Of a stretch of DNA of 64,000 bases, positions 30,375 to 45,300 are shown in pieces (within the stretch, counting starts at the first letter, position 1; each line of letters begins with the position of its first letter). The position numbers were made by a program, and so were the translations under genes. Source of the stretch: Nematopogon swammerdamellus (Eukaryota; Arthropoda; Insecta; Lepidoptera; Adelidae); contig OX336337.1 of assembly GCA_946902875.1 (NCBI GenBank), positions 1,240,001 through 1,304,000 of the forward strand, written 5' to 3'. Under the pieces are notes generated by a model, which saw only the letters and a list, made by a program, of their open reading frames with translations, made no database searches and was not told the DNA's origin.

Positions 30375-33300
30375 GTCTGTACAGCTTCTGTGTATAGGCT
30401 TGCCAGATCTTATGTTAACCTTCCCGGGACATATCTACTACCTGCAGCCCTTCATAATATAGTGGAGAAATGAAAGACCAAAATTTTGCTGTAATATTTT
30501 TTACGGCAAACTTTTATAATTTTTTTATAGCGAACAGCTTTAGTAAGCAACACTGCACTAAAATAATGTAGAATCTTCCTTTATATTAATTACTCATATT
30601 TCTTGTTAGATGCTGATAATTGCTCTTTGCGTGACGTCAAGCGGTATATTATGTATGTACATACACATATTATTTTTCTTCCTGGAACAATTTTTTTTTA
30701 ATCCGGTATGGGTGGCTGATTCGGAGGGGCCAAAGCGCATGCTCTGACCAGCCAATATCACCTCCGAGGAGGTAGGTGCCATACTGGAGACTTCCCTCGA
30801 TTGCTGGCTATACTGGACTAGAGGAGAACACAACCGGGGCTGCTATGTGGCCATCTTACATCCAGTACGGTGGTACCGAGCCAGTCGGCTACAATTTGAG
30901 CCTACTTACCATCTAGTAAGGGGCAAGGTAAGGGACCTACAGTTTTATACCGGTTCCGAACGGTGAAGCAGCAGGTGTAGGTATGCACGTAAATTTTTTC
31001 GTCAGAAAAAACTCAGTACATGCCGACCGGATTCGAACCTCGGACCTCTCGCATGAGAAGCCGATGCCCAAACCACTCGGCCACCCGCCGCTTAGCAAAT
31101 TGCAATCTCCGGGACAAAATGATCCTTCGCCGGGGCACTGGATTTTGGGGCCTAGCCTGGGACAATCCCGGAAATCCCGGGCACCTAGCAAGCCTACCTG
31201 TGTACAGTGTACTCTGTACTCGTGGCAGTTCCGACCAGAACCTTGTCACACTCACTTGTCATGTCATGTCAAATTAACGCCAAAATAGATTTTATTGTAG
31301 GGTTGGAAAATATACAAAAAAATACATATTATGTTTTTTATTATTTTATTGATGCATCCTAGTACATAGAAGTTGAATAATCCAATAAGAAGTCTCCGTT
31401 ATGGCACCTAGCTCCTCGGAGGTGGTATTGGCCGCTCGGTGCATGTTCTCTGGCCCCTCCGAATCAGCCGCTCATACCGGATTACATAAAAAAATATATA
31501 TGGTTGAAAGAAAAGTGCAGATGTTTGAAAAAAAAAATGTAATTGCAGATTGAAACCTTTGAAATCCTGATGAAATCTTTCAGACAGCAGTGATGATGAG
31601 CAGCCTATTAAGAAAGCATCACGAAATGTGTCCAATCTCGGCGCCAGCACGAGTACTGCTCCTCACCGTGCCTCTGACGACGAAGAAGAAGCGCAAGCCA
31701 GCTATACTGACGTAATTACATTATATAATGTTTTTTTTTATGGAAACTGACACGGTTGGCTACATCACCTACAACATCCGTGATGTCAGCCCATAACGCC
31801 GGGTGAACTTGGTCAGTGCTTCCCTTCGGTCGTGCCGGCTACACAGAACTGGACGGAAAACACAAACTATTTACATAGCCGTTTCGACGCCGCCGCAGGA
31901 GCTGCAAGCGGTGGTACGACACTGTGAGAAGCAGAAGATCGACATTATCATAGCCACGGAATCCAACACACACCACACACTATGGGGGAGTCCGGAGGAT
32001 AACAAAAGAGGTGAGGACCTTGTTGAATTTTTATTCTCATCCAACCTAGAGCTTTTAAACAGAGGAACTCACAGGATAATAAACCATAATAGAACTAACC
32101 TTAGCCTCCACAGGGGCGGCCACACTAACATCCAACTGGCACGTATCCACAGACTTATCATGCTTAGACCACCGATATATTTACTTCAACATTGAATGGA
32201 CTAAAGACAAAACCGTAGACAAATGGCGCAACCCGCGCAAAACAAATGTCACAACTTACAAGGCACAACTAGACAAGGACATCAGAAGTACACCACTACT
32301 TCTGATGGACACCATGACAAAAAACATAGACGCAAACGTAAATAACCTAACAACCAACATCTCGGAAACCTTCAAGAAAACATGCCCAGAAACAGAGGCA
32401 AACAACAACCAAAAGGGTAAGTGGTGGAACCCGGAACTGGAGAAGATAAAGAGAAAAGTTGGCAAGCTCTTTAATAGGGCTATGAACACCAAAACCAAAC
32501 AAGAAAGGGACTGGTAAGCATATACGCAGGCCAGGTGCCATTACAAGCAGAGAATACAATTCCACAAAAGACAATCGTGGAGACGCTTCTGTGGAAATAT
32601 AGCAAGCAACAACGAAGCCTCCAGGGTAAGGAAAATACTAGCAAAAGATAAACAATGTGAGATGGGCTCGCTAAGGAAACCAGATGGTACCTACGCCAGC
32701 ACGGAGACGGACATAAGAACCGTACTGCTGGAAACACACTTCCCGGGCTGTGAGATAAAGAACGAAACAACCTGGGCAGAAACCTACGATAACACCAGCA
32801 AACCAGATCCAGAGGACTGGAGACTAGCCAGCGAAATCATAACACATGAAAAAGTTAACTGGGCCATAAACACCTTCCGCCAATTCAAATCGCCAGGACT
32901 AGACGAGATCTTTCCAGCTCTCCTACAATGGGGCGGCAGACAGATCCCAGACATACTGGTGGAGATATACAGGGCCTGTATAGCACACAGATATGTGCCG
33001 ACTGAATGGAGGGAAGTGAAAGCCATCTTCATCCCAAAACCAGGAAGAAGCGACTACACACTTGCGAAATCATATAGGCCAATAAGCCTAACATCATTTC
33101 TGCTAAAAACCTTAGAAAGACTTTGCGACAGATTCATAAGAGACAGACCTCTAAAAATGAAGCCGCCTAACTACAACCAGCACGCGTACTGCACAGGGAG
33201 ATCTACGGACTCGGCTCTGCACAATGTCGTATCGAAGATAGACAACGCGCTAAGCAATAATCAATCCAGTATCAGCGCATTCATTGACATTGAGGGAGCT

Positions 33301-36300
33301 TTCGATCGAACATCTTTCAGGTGTATAAACAAAAGCCTTGCAAAATTTGGTGTACCGCGCACGCTAACGCAATGGATCAACAATATGATATACCAACAAC
33401 ACTACGAGAGCAATAGTGGCCAAAGGATGTCCCCAAGGCGGAGTACTTTCCCCACTACTGTGGGACATGGTCGTAGACAGTCTAATAAGCAGACTAAACA
33501 ACCTCGGATACCATACGGTAGGCTACTCGGATGACATAGTCACAATCATAAACGGCAGCAATGAGAAAATCATATGTGAACTCATGCAAAGTGCACTGAA
33601 AATTACAGAAAAATGTGCATAGAAAATGAACTAACAATAAATCTGGCCAAAACAGAGCTGGTTCTATTCACCAACAAGAGAAAACTTACACCAGACCTTC
33701 CAATGCCCAAATTATTTGGGACATCTCTCAGGTTATCCCCGGAGGTGAAATACCTAGGAGTGATTCTGGACAGCAAACTAAACTGGGACAAACATCTGAC
33801 AAACAAGATCAACAAAGCCAAAATCTCTTTCTGGCAATGTAGAAGAATGTTGGGTAGAACATGGGGACTAAAACCTCGTATAACACAATGGCTCTATACA
33901 ACAGTCATTAGACCCATGATAACATACGGCGCAGTTGTGTCACAGATTACTTACAGATGAATCTCTCCATAGAAAAAGTTCCATACCTTCGGCTTTAATA
34001 GCCTAAACTTTTGCGTCGCCAGTCGCTGCGTACGAAAATGTACCTAAACGAAAGAGCGTAAAGTGATTATTGCTTTGCAGCTGCGCGCGGACGCGGGGCC
34101 TTGAAGCAAACTCGGTGACGCTAGGGCTGCTACTTTCGATAAAAATATCAATGCATTATATTGTAAAGAGGAAATATGTGTGAATGTTTGTTCGCGAGCT
34201 ACAGCACAGATTTAAAAATGTTTTTTTACTGTTATATTTTGATATATAACTGATATTTTTTTTGGTTTAACATATAGGCTACTACTAATTTATGCCCGCG
34301 GCTTCACCCTCGTTAAAATATATTAGAGGAAGAAATTAGTTCAGCCCGAAAATACTTCAGGTAATCCTACCTACCTACATACTACCCCCTGTAATGTTAT
34401 TATTGTTACCTGTACGCATGCTTATCTAACTGATTTTATTCGGTATAGATTAAAAATTCATCTGCCAAGCGAATCCGGACTTATTGCCGGCGGAAATTAC
34501 TTCCAGTCGACCTTTACATACACCTTTCTGCTTGGCAGAAGGCGGAGTTATTTATTATATAAGGAAGCCGACGTTTGCTTTAAAGCAGATGAAAGCGCGG
34601 ACCGCACGTGTCGGTCTTATTATTAGCGGCGGCGTAGTGTTGCGGCGGCATGGCGCAGCGCACCAACAAAAGAGTCAAAGGAAGCCGACAAGCGAACCGC
34701 CTACCGCTACGCACCGCTAGCACATGCCGCTAGCTTTCTTCAAAGTGTCGCGCGCCGCGCGTGCACAGCTAGAATTAATATGTCATATTTTGGGATTATT
34801 CGTATTTGTAATCGTATCGTATTCGTATTTGTAAAAATAATCTTTAAAGTATACACAATGGTTTTCAATGTACATTTGGACACATTATGAAACATCTCGC
34901 CGGTGAAGAACACATTACTCCACGGCTTCACTGAACACATCCGGATCCATGTAACTAATCCAATTCTTGGATATTATAATTATGTACAATAATTAATTAA
35001 TTGATTCCACAGAAAGGGCTCTAACGATTTGGATGAAAGTGTGTATTTGGGTAATGTTTTATTTTCCACCTTTATTTAGATAGGTGTAGATGCCGAGTTG
35101 CTCGGAGAAGCTCGGTCGCCCAGGTTCTTTATAATGCTTTCCATAAAACATGCCCAAGTATCCTCTCGAAAATTCAACTCTCAACTATTGTTCAGCATGT
35201 TGATTTTACATAATAGTTATAAATACTTAGTACTTTTATTAAATATTACACATTCAATTAAATATTTTTTGATCCAACACTTACATGCTTCCAATTTGAG
35301 CAATCGTTCTGACCTTGGTACAATTTGCTTTTGTATGTTGCAACTTATTTTTATTATGTGCTGTTAGCTTAGTTTGATTATGTGCTGGCCATAGCTGGGT
35401 GCGTTATCGTTAATCCGTTAATCCGTTATTAACGAAGTTAACAATGTGCCTAACTTTTTAACGATAGCGTTAATGTACAAAACTATTAACGGACTTAAGT
35501 TCCGTTAATAGTTTTTATTTCGTTAACTTTAAGTCCGTTATCCGTTAATTCTATTTGCATCTATCTCTACGTACGATAATTATCGTACGAAATTCCAATT
35601 CCCCAATTCCCAACCCAACAGAACAGAAGCTTAACGGAAGTTGATCTAGTTATACTCGAGTTACCTAGATAGAGTTACTTCTTACTTACAACTTACTAAA
35701 TATAACTTCAGTGGAGAAAATTTTCAAATCTTAAACTCGAATCGTCAAATTATTCCACTTGTTTGTACGTAACATCACATCACTAACACAACATAACCTA
35801 TTCTATTATATTATAAACATAAATAAAGCTAACCTAGCCAATGTAACCATCTTTGTTGTGTTGCGTGTTTAAATGATTAACTAAGTAAATGGCAATACAG
35901 TGCCTGATTAATAGAATTACTCTTAAAATAAAATAAAAACTCATGAATTATGAAAGTTTAATAATCAATTTGATATATACGATTAACGCCACGGGCTGTC
36001 GTGCCAGCGCAGCGCTGGTCGTCGTTCGCGGCATAGCAGGATCAACATTTTAATAAAACGAGCCCTAGCCACGGCGGACATTCCAAGTTTATTAGAACCG
36101 CCTGGCTTATGTCGTGACGATGGAAAGCGGCCCGATGGCATGACGTTGACCCCGTGGAGCAAAGGGAGGGCGTTGGTGTGGGACGCAACGTGTGTGGACA
36201 CCCTTGCCCCCACTCACATTGTCGGTTCCTCCATCTCTGCCGGGTCTGCTGCTCTCGGGGCCCAAAATTTGAAGAAGAGCAAATATTCTACGCTGTGTTG

Positions 36301-39300
36301 CTCCTTTGAGTTTTTAGCCTTCGCCGTGGAAACCCTTGGCGTGTGGTCGCCCGACGCAAAATGCTTTTCGGATCAGCTCGGAAAGTTGTTAATAGAAAAG
36401 TCGGGCGACCGCCGCGCCAAATCTTTTTTTCTCCAGCGAATAGGGCTGGAGATTCAAAGGGGCAACGCGGCTAGTGTTTTGGGCACGGTGGGGGAGTCGG
36501 CGGAGATGGATGAAATTTTTTTTATTTAATAGGTGTTAATTTTAGTTTTAGTTTTTTTTCATTGTTATTGTGATTTTCTAAACAGAAATTAATAAAAATA
36601 CCTTATTAACGCTAATGAATTAACGAACTTTCATTAACTTCCGTTACATTAGCGTTGAACTAACACTCTGGTGATTAACGAAGTAAAGTTTTTGAGTAAC
36701 GGAAGTAGGATTAACCAAGTTAAATTTCTAATTAACGGTGCCCACCTTTGGTGCTGGCTCACTTAGGTCAAGCTTGTATTTGAATTTTATTGCAAACTAA
36801 AATTATTTTTACATTTTGAAGCCCGGTATTTACAATTTGAGTATACATTATGTAATACCTCCTGCCTGCTTTTCCAGGTATGGTCAAAGAACGCTCAAAA
36901 CAGCGAGGAAGTGGCTCAAAATTGTTTCGAGCGACTCCAACAGCACACCACCATGCTTCAAGAGACGAAAGCCACTTTGGAGAAGTACCGAGCCAAGAAA
37001 CCGCACGGCGAACCCACTGTCAAGGATTTACTTGCTCTCGGCGAAGAGACAGTTGAGAAGAAGGACAAAATTGAAAAGATGGAGAGCAGCGGCTCGGAAA
37101 TGGAGGATTTTGAAGAAGTTAAAGGTATTGTGCTGAATTTATTTTAGGTACTATTTCAATAAAATCTTATGATGAGGATGCAGTGTAGGGCACAAGTTAA
37201 AAGTTCCACCGAGTAACCTATTGAACTATTTTGCTATCGCACAAAAAATAACAAAACATGCAAAATGAATTTTCCTATTGTATGTTTAGAACGGAAATTG
37301 GCTATGTAACCATTGATTTGTGTCCTACTGCACCAGCGTTTGATCGTGGATTTGCTAGACCGAAATCCCCCTAGCGAAATACTGAAAAAAAGAAGAATGT
37401 TCTTGATTGGCTATTTTGAAACTTCCGACTATGTCCATCCATGTAAAATTTCAGGTCCAGAAGTGAATCATGCAATATAATTAAAATAATTCCATGAGAA
37501 ATTATTATCTAATCTTCTTTGTGGAAGTTCATTTGTTGATAATTTTATTATATTCACTTACAGATTCAAAACCCATACCGTCATCAGGGATCCAGTTAGT
37601 TGTAGATTTCCCCGACGCGGCTGCCAGAAAGTCTAAGACAATCGACATAGAGATGATGATGAGAAGGAAAATCAACCGAGTGAAGAAGGAGTATCAAGTT
37701 TACATGCACAAGGTTCACGTGCTTTGCTGGCTCGGCCACGGCAACTACGTTAACGGAACTCTCAATGATCAGGATGTCTTGGCCGCCGCACTTTCTTTGC
37801 TACCCTCTGATAAATGTTACCCCAGTGAGAGAGTGGACATGGCCTATCTCATAGAAATATCACAGTGGTACAGAAATAAAATGAAACTTCATCCTGACAA
37901 GAATGAAAATAAATTCAAACCCAAAGCCCCTCCGCTCAAGGAACTGCTGTTGAAACAAATTAAAACTAAGGTGGTGACATCTACGAAAATGCTGTGCTTA
38001 ATATTTGTCAGTATGATGAGAGCGTTGGGTATTCAGTGCCGAGTGATGATGAACTTCGTCACTATGCCGATACGGCCGCCCACTTCCGAACTGTGTTCGC
38101 TGGCAGCAAAGCATAAAATGCAGCCAGGTAATAAGCAGAAAGAAACCTCTAATAATTCTGATAAGCCGGTCAAACCTAAGCAGTCTACTTCTACGAAATC
38201 ATCCACAAAGAATATAAAATCAAAGATATCTCAATTGGATGGAAACTGTGATAGCTCTTCATCATTGTCTTCAATGGATTGTAGCGATTCAGATAATGAA
38301 ATGTTTATGCAGTTGGATGGTAATGATGACGTAGACGTGGAGAAACCTAAAAGAAACACAAGAGCAAATAGACTATCACTGAAATCCAAGGAAGCAAAAT
38401 GTAACCCCAAAATTGATGAAAATACAGTTATGAAAGGTAAAGGCTATCCAGAGGCATTAAATCGAGTAGATGAAGATTTTTCACCCCCCAAACGACAAAA
38501 ACAAGACCCCGCAGGCTCGGAAAAGAACTGTACTGAAACTGAAGATGAGCGAAAGAGAAACAGTACCAGAAATGAAAAACGCGACACAAAGTCTAATGAT
38601 AACCTGGACTCAAAGGGTGAACCTAAAAGAAAAAGTCCAAGACACGAAGGAAAACAGCAAACTAGAGGGAAATCACAAGAATCTAAAGCCAAATCCACAT
38701 CTGGCGTTAATGATGAGGTCAGAGAAAACAAAAAGTCAGGAGACAAGACAGAACGCCTCAAGGCCGATGAAAATGTCAGCTCAACAATGAATGAAACAGA
38801 ACTTAAGAGAAGTAGGAACAGAACTCCTAAGAGAGTTCCTAAATCAACTGCTACTGAATCAGGTAATAACCAGAATGAAAAAGTTGATATGAAAATTAGA
38901 ATTACAGAAAAGACAACCAATGGAAAGGAACCACCAAAAACAAATACATCAGAACGTCAAAGGACTCGACGTTCAACAAATGGAACTGAGACCAATGTTA
39001 AACCAGTAAATAAAGACGTAGCCCAAATGAAACGCAAATCAGGACATGTGTCCAGTGAATTTTTTGAGGCATCTGCCGCAACAGCTAGAAGCAGCAGGCC
39101 AATTCCGAAGATTCAAGTGAACTCCAAAGATGTTGATAATACACTCGCTACAAAACAGCTCAGCTTGTCTCGTAAAAGAGGTCGGACTTCATCTCCCGGT
39201 TCATCTAAAGAAGCCGGGCCTTCCAAGCTAAAGTCTGATGGTAATTCTGTACCCAAGAAGCCAGAGAAGATTAGAACTAGAAGTGCACCTGGAAAAACTT

Positions 39301-42300
39301 TAGAAACAAGTAAATATTTTAGTGATCCACCTGAAAGTAAAAACAGACCTTCAACTAGCAGTAGAGCCGATGAAAAGAAGGATGGTGCACGGAGAGTTAG
39401 CCACAGAGATTTATTGGCAATATCACTGCAGAAAACGACCAAGTCAGATGTGAAAAATGATCTCGTGCAACTTATAAAAGGCAGAATCAGGGATGCCAAA
39501 ATGGAAACAAAAAGAAAAACCGTAACAGGTATTTATTTACGATAATACTGCCATTGTGCTTATCGTAGCTCCTCTCTTCTCTCCATGATTGTCTTCGTGC
39601 CTCATTTTCTGCTTGATAATTATCTTGTCCTAATATTTTTGCTGAAGGTGGAGGTCGGTGTTATGCGGTAATTTTCTGACTTTCAGCACAAATCCAATCA
39701 TTTTGCTTACCCTGATTGTCGAGATACAGTGCTTTTATTTTTAAAATGGTTGGCTACACATCACCTACTACATCTGTGATGCCAGACCTTAAAACATTGG
39801 TGAACTATATACAGTATTAGATATATATAGGATTATTTTCAAGGGCATTACTATTTTATTCAATGGTGGATGTTCCAAAGACTTATCATCGCATTGCAAA
39901 CTTTCAGGAAAAGTAACAAAAGAGAGTGATTCCGACAGTGATTACTTGCCGGTGGAAACGAAGCGAGAAGGTTCCAGCGAGAACGACTTCAAACACCCCA
40001 AGAAGACTTTCAAGAGTCGAAAGTCGTTAGACCGCAGGGTGCTGTCTTCGGACGAGGAGAGCCAGAGGAAGCTCGGCGAGGATGTGTGGTGTGAGGTGTT
40101 TGTGGAAGAAGTGGAGCAGTGGATATGCATCGACATTGTCAAGCCTGAAGTGCATTGCGTGAAAAACATTTATGTGAGTATTGTTATGTGTGTGTGTGTT
40201 GTGTGACATGGTCGCAAACCGTATTAGCTTGGTGGTGCTACGCGTCGGCGTTCGATCACTGAAGATGTAGAACATAGATGTCTGTGGGTAATTTTGTTGG
40301 TGGTGTACAAATATTTTCAACTGTGGCTAAAATTTTCTTCAAAACATACCAAACCTATAACTAATAACTAAAACTATTCTTAAAGTGTAGTTTGAAGTAC
40401 AGAGTAGCTGTGGAAGTGTTATCTCCTCAGGAAACCCAGGAATTCATACTCAATTCCAGACAATAAATAAATAAAAAAAAAACTACCCACATTTTTATGT
40501 AAAAATTGAATTTTATGTGAAAAAATTTGCAACAAATCGCTGGAACCAACTAAATTTAACTAAAAATAAAATCAAAAGCTCAAAATGAATCAATCCCCCA
40601 ACTCTCAAAAGTGTAACAAGTGTAAAAAGTTAATTAACGACAAAAAACCCGGAGTGAAGTGTGATTCTTGCAAAATCATTCTATGTTCGGAGTGCGCAGG
40701 ATTGTCGGCGACAGAATGTCGTGTGCTTGACCTGAAAACCAACAGGGTGCTCATCTTTATGTGCCCGGAATGTCGCGACAACTTAAAGCAGTTACCGACG
40801 CTCATCAACGTAATAGTCGAACTAAAGGAGGAAATTCGTTTGCTGAAAAGAAGTCAAGAACACACGGATATGGAACGCACTATAGCAGAGTGGCAGGAAC
40901 GGAAGAGTCGGGCCAAAAATGTCATCCTTTTTGGTGTCCCGGAGTCGACGTCCTCGAGCGTGGAACAACGGAAGAAGGAGGACAGTGACGGCGTAGCTCG
41001 AGTGTTAGCCGCAGTTCCCGACTGTGAGCGTCCTGTTGCCGTCGTCCGTCTCGGCAAGCCGCAGCCAGGTCAATCCGCCTCTCGTCCACTCAAGCTCATC
41101 ATGTCTGGTAAGCAGAAGGCCATTCATATTCTAAAGAATAAGAGCAAGCTGCCGGCAACGGCCTCAGTAAAATCAGACTTAACTCTGTGCCAGAGAGATC
41201 ATCTAAAAAAGCTGCGAGAAGAGTTGGTGGAAAGAAACGGAAAGGGTGAGGCTGACATAACAATCAAATATGTCAACAATTGTCCAAAGATTGTCAAGAT
41301 AGCAAAAAAGTAATGCTGTCTTCAGACATAATCCAATTTTCCTTTTTCTATACCAACCTGGCATCACTAACGGCTAAGTTTGACCAATTCTTAATGGAAA
41401 TAAATAAACTCAAACCTGATTTTATCATAATAACGGAAACTCACCTTACATCAATGATTAAAGACAGCTTAATTGGCATAACCGGCTATACATTATTTCG
41501 AAAAGACAGAAGTGGAGGAAAAAAATGGGGTGGAGTAGCCATATATGTAGCTAACTCGCACAATGATGTACCTATACTAGCCAGACAGAACTTAACCTAC
41601 CACAAGGACTCTGTAGAAGCACTCTGGCTTGATATTAAGTTTGGGAAATTCGAACTGTTGCTGGCCGGGGTGTACCGGCCGACACACTACACACTGGAAG
41701 ATTCAGACAAACATCTTTTTCAAGCTATGCATGACGCGGCTGAATGTGGAACCACTCTTGGTGGGAAAGGGGCGAGAAAAGGATGACGCTGGCTCACCCG
41801 ATGCGGCGCGGAGGCGCGCGCAAACGTGCCTGCTCGGCTCCTTCTTCCGTTCCCACCGGGTTGGGGCTGCAGCACTCGCCGGAGACTCCGGCGCGACCGC
41901 ACTAACAGCCGCGGGGGGTGCGCTCGACCGCAAACACGCGAAACGCGAAGTTGGGCTCGGCGGGAGCGCACAGATACGCACGGCGTATTCAAAATGGTTT
42001 GGAGAAGCTCGCTGATTGTCCGTTTTCCGACGCGGGAGAGCACGGCTCGTCGTTCCCGGACGCCGGTTGATGGAGATCTCGTAGAATTTTCCACCAGCGA
42101 CGGGTAGGTGAAAAGGAAAAAATTTGGTTGGGAGGACAGGTAGGTAGGCAGGAAAAATGTTAATACCCGCGAGATTTGAATCCACTGTCTCTCATTGATC
42201 AGAGATCAACCATACCGCCCCCCAAAGACCTGCTAAGGTCTTTAGAAAAATTCTAAAGGAAGGAAAGATTATTACGAAGTAAGCAATGAACTTCATGAAC

Positions 42301-45300
42301 TATCCCACGAAATTATAAAAGAAGAATTAAAAATAAAAAGAGAAAAAAAAAATAAAGAAAAAATGTACAACTAAACGTGATGCCTATCTAAACTGCATGT
42401 TGGTCAGGCAGTGGGCAAACCTTAACAGTAGGTCTGAGGTACGTCCCCGTGGACGTCCTCAACTCGACCACTCTCACTACCCCATCTCCACCGGGACATA
42501 ATTTGGTCACACGTCCTAGTCTCCATTGAAGAGGTGGCAAATTATCCTCTTTCAGAAGCGCCAAATCCCCAACTTCAAGATTTTTTTCTCCCTTCTGCCA
42601 CTTGGGCCGTTGTTGTAAAGTATGAAGATATTCGGCCTGCCAACGATTCCAAAAGTGTTGGGATATTTGCTGGGTGAGCTGCCAACGAGTGAGACGATTC
42701 ACAGGAGTGTGATCAAAGTCATATTCCGGAAGACCGACGAGTGGTTCGCCGATGAGAAAATGACCTGGTGTCAAGACATCCAGGTCGTTGGGGTCGCTAG
42801 ACACTGGACAAAGTGGCCTTGAATTTAGTACGGCCTCTATTTTAGTAAATATGGTCGTTAATTCCTCGAAGGTGAGGATCTGTTCACCGATCACGCGTTT
42901 GAGGAGCAGCTTTGATGACTTAACAGCTGTCTCCCACAGACCGCCCATATGTGGAGCTTGCGGAGGGTTCATGTGCCAGCACACTTGAAGCTTGCGGAGT
43001 GCATCATGCAGTTTGCCCTGAGTGCCCGGATTCATCAAGAATTCTGTGACCTCATCGAGGTACCGTCGAGCACCTTGGAAGTTTGTGCCACAGTCGGTGA
43101 AAATATCAGTTACAATACCTCGCCTTGAAACCATTCGACTGAAGCTAGCCAAAAATGCATCTGTTGTGAGGTCCGAAACGACCTCTAGGTGAACGGCCTT
43201 GGTCGCAAAACACACAAACACGCACAAGTATGCCTTCTGTGTTTTCGCACCGCGGAGTTTGGAGGCCTTAATGGTGAAGGGGCCAGCAAAGTCGGCCCCG
43301 GACCTTTGAAAGGGTCTCGATCGATGGATACGATTTGCGGGAAGATCTCCCATGAAAGGCTCTATGGGTTTGGCCTTAAGTCTAAAGCAGCGAAGACACT
43401 TAAAAATCCGGAGTCGTATGGATCGTCTAGCGGACAAGATCCAAAACCTTCTTTGCAGTATCGCCATCAAGGCTGTTGCTCCGCAATGAAGATGCACTTG
43501 ATGATGATGATCGATGATCAGATGAGTGAGATGATGTGCCCTAGGCAGCACAATAGGGTGCTTGGCATCGTATGCTAAGCTTGAGCGAGTCAACCTTCCG
43601 CCAACTCTTAGAATGCCTTGCGCATCCAAAAATGGGTTTAGGCGAAGAAGGTTGCTCTTAATCTGTTTATTTGCATGTAGAGCTGAAATTGTATCAGCAA
43701 ACTCTACATTCTGCACAGTTTTTATTGTGACGAGTAGCGCGATGTCTAACTCTCTCACGGAGAGAGGACCCTGATGTTTGTCGTTAGGGTGGCGTGCATT
43801 GTGTGCAAACCGTAAACACCACCCTAGAACGAGCTGCAAGTTGTACAGCGCGCTAAACTTTGTCACAAAGGAGAAATCCTCGACAGTAGTCATAGACGTG
43901 ACTGGAGGAATCCGTAGCCCTGGAAGGCTTTCCACGCTGACTGCCATGCAATCTGCGGGCCAAGCCTCAGGGGCTTCTGCTAACCACGGTGGAGCCCACC
44001 ACAGGGGGTGGTCCACCAATTCCTGAGGATATAGACCGCGACTGGCGCAATCTGCAGCATTGAGTGATGACGGTACGTATCGCCAGCTGTCGGGGGACAG
44101 AAGGCCTTGAGCCTGCGAGACTCGATTGGCCTCATATGTCTGCAGCTTGTGAGCCGAAGTACGTAGCCACGTCAAAACAATGCTGGAATCGCACCAGGCT
44201 GTCACCGCTCCAACTTGCATCCTCGACGATAGCACCCTTACCACGTGATCCAGGAGGCGAGCAACGAGCACGGCTCCACATAGCTCAAGTCTTGGAATGG
44301 TAAGTTTTTGTTTGAGAGGTGCCACCCTCGATTTTGCCATGACGAGATGCACTGAGACCTCCCCATGTATGTCCCGTCCACGTAGGTACACTACCGCAGC
44401 GTACCCACGCTCGGACGCATCGCTGAAGCCGTGAAGCTCACACCCCTCGGTGTGTTCTGATAGAATGTGCCTGTTGATTCGCACTCGATTTAATGATTGA
44501 AAATTGGCAACGAAGGAATTCCATTTTTGGAGAAACTCTATCGGTAGAGTTTCATCCCACGCAAGCTCTAATAGCCATAAGTTTTGCATAAATGCCTTCG
44601 CGAAAAATGTCATCGGGGTGAGGTAGCCACACGGGTCATACAAGCGTGCAATGTTGGATAGAATGCCACGCTTGGTGTTTGCATTGCCAATTTTCGACAC
44701 TTGATACAAGAATTTATCACTGCGGGCGCTCCACTCCAAGCCCAGAATTTTGAATATATTATCTCCGGCTTCCTCGAACCGAAGTGGAGTCTCGCAGTGA
44801 TCGGGAGGAAGATGATCGAGCAGCTTCGGGTGATTGCTAGACCACTTTCGCAATTGAAAACCACCTTGTTGGAGGACGGCTACGACCTCCTCTTGCAGGT
44901 GCTTGGCAGACTCTACACTGTTGCTCCCGCTGACGATGTCGTCCACAAATATGTCCTCCTTCAGGACCCGAGAGGCGGCTGGATGTTCAAGCTCGTTGAT
45001 AACTGCTAGCTCGTGGATTACCCTCATGGCCAAGTATGCAGCACTAGAGACACCGTACGTGACAGTTGTCAGTTCATACTGTTGAACTGGACTGTTCGGT
45101 GACTCGCGCCAAAATATTGTTTGGTACTTGCAGTCTTCCTCGTGCATACGAACTTGGCGATACATCTGTTTCACGTCTGACGTGAAAACAACTGCATGCA
45201 CGCGGAAGCGCAGAATGATGTCCTCAATGTTTTGCTGCAACTTGGGGCCAGGAATCAAAACATGGTTTAGGGATATCCCGGACGTGCTAGGCATCGAAGC

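Noticed and set aside
30606..30833. Frames starting [15 protein letters not shown] and relatives at 3422, 5543 and 31386
   Set aside because: These are translations of the 3' region of the tRNA-type SINE, not genes.
37494..37563. Membrane-like N-terminal extension of the XPC exon 4 frame
   Set aside because: It precedes a good CAG acceptor and its hydrophobic run is AT-rich intron sequence. The phase with exon 3 supports splicing at 37563/37564.
41703..42185. Open frames inside the BEL LTRs, repeated at 47923-48385
   Set aside because: They occur identically in both LTRs on both strands and are GC-driven. No domain.
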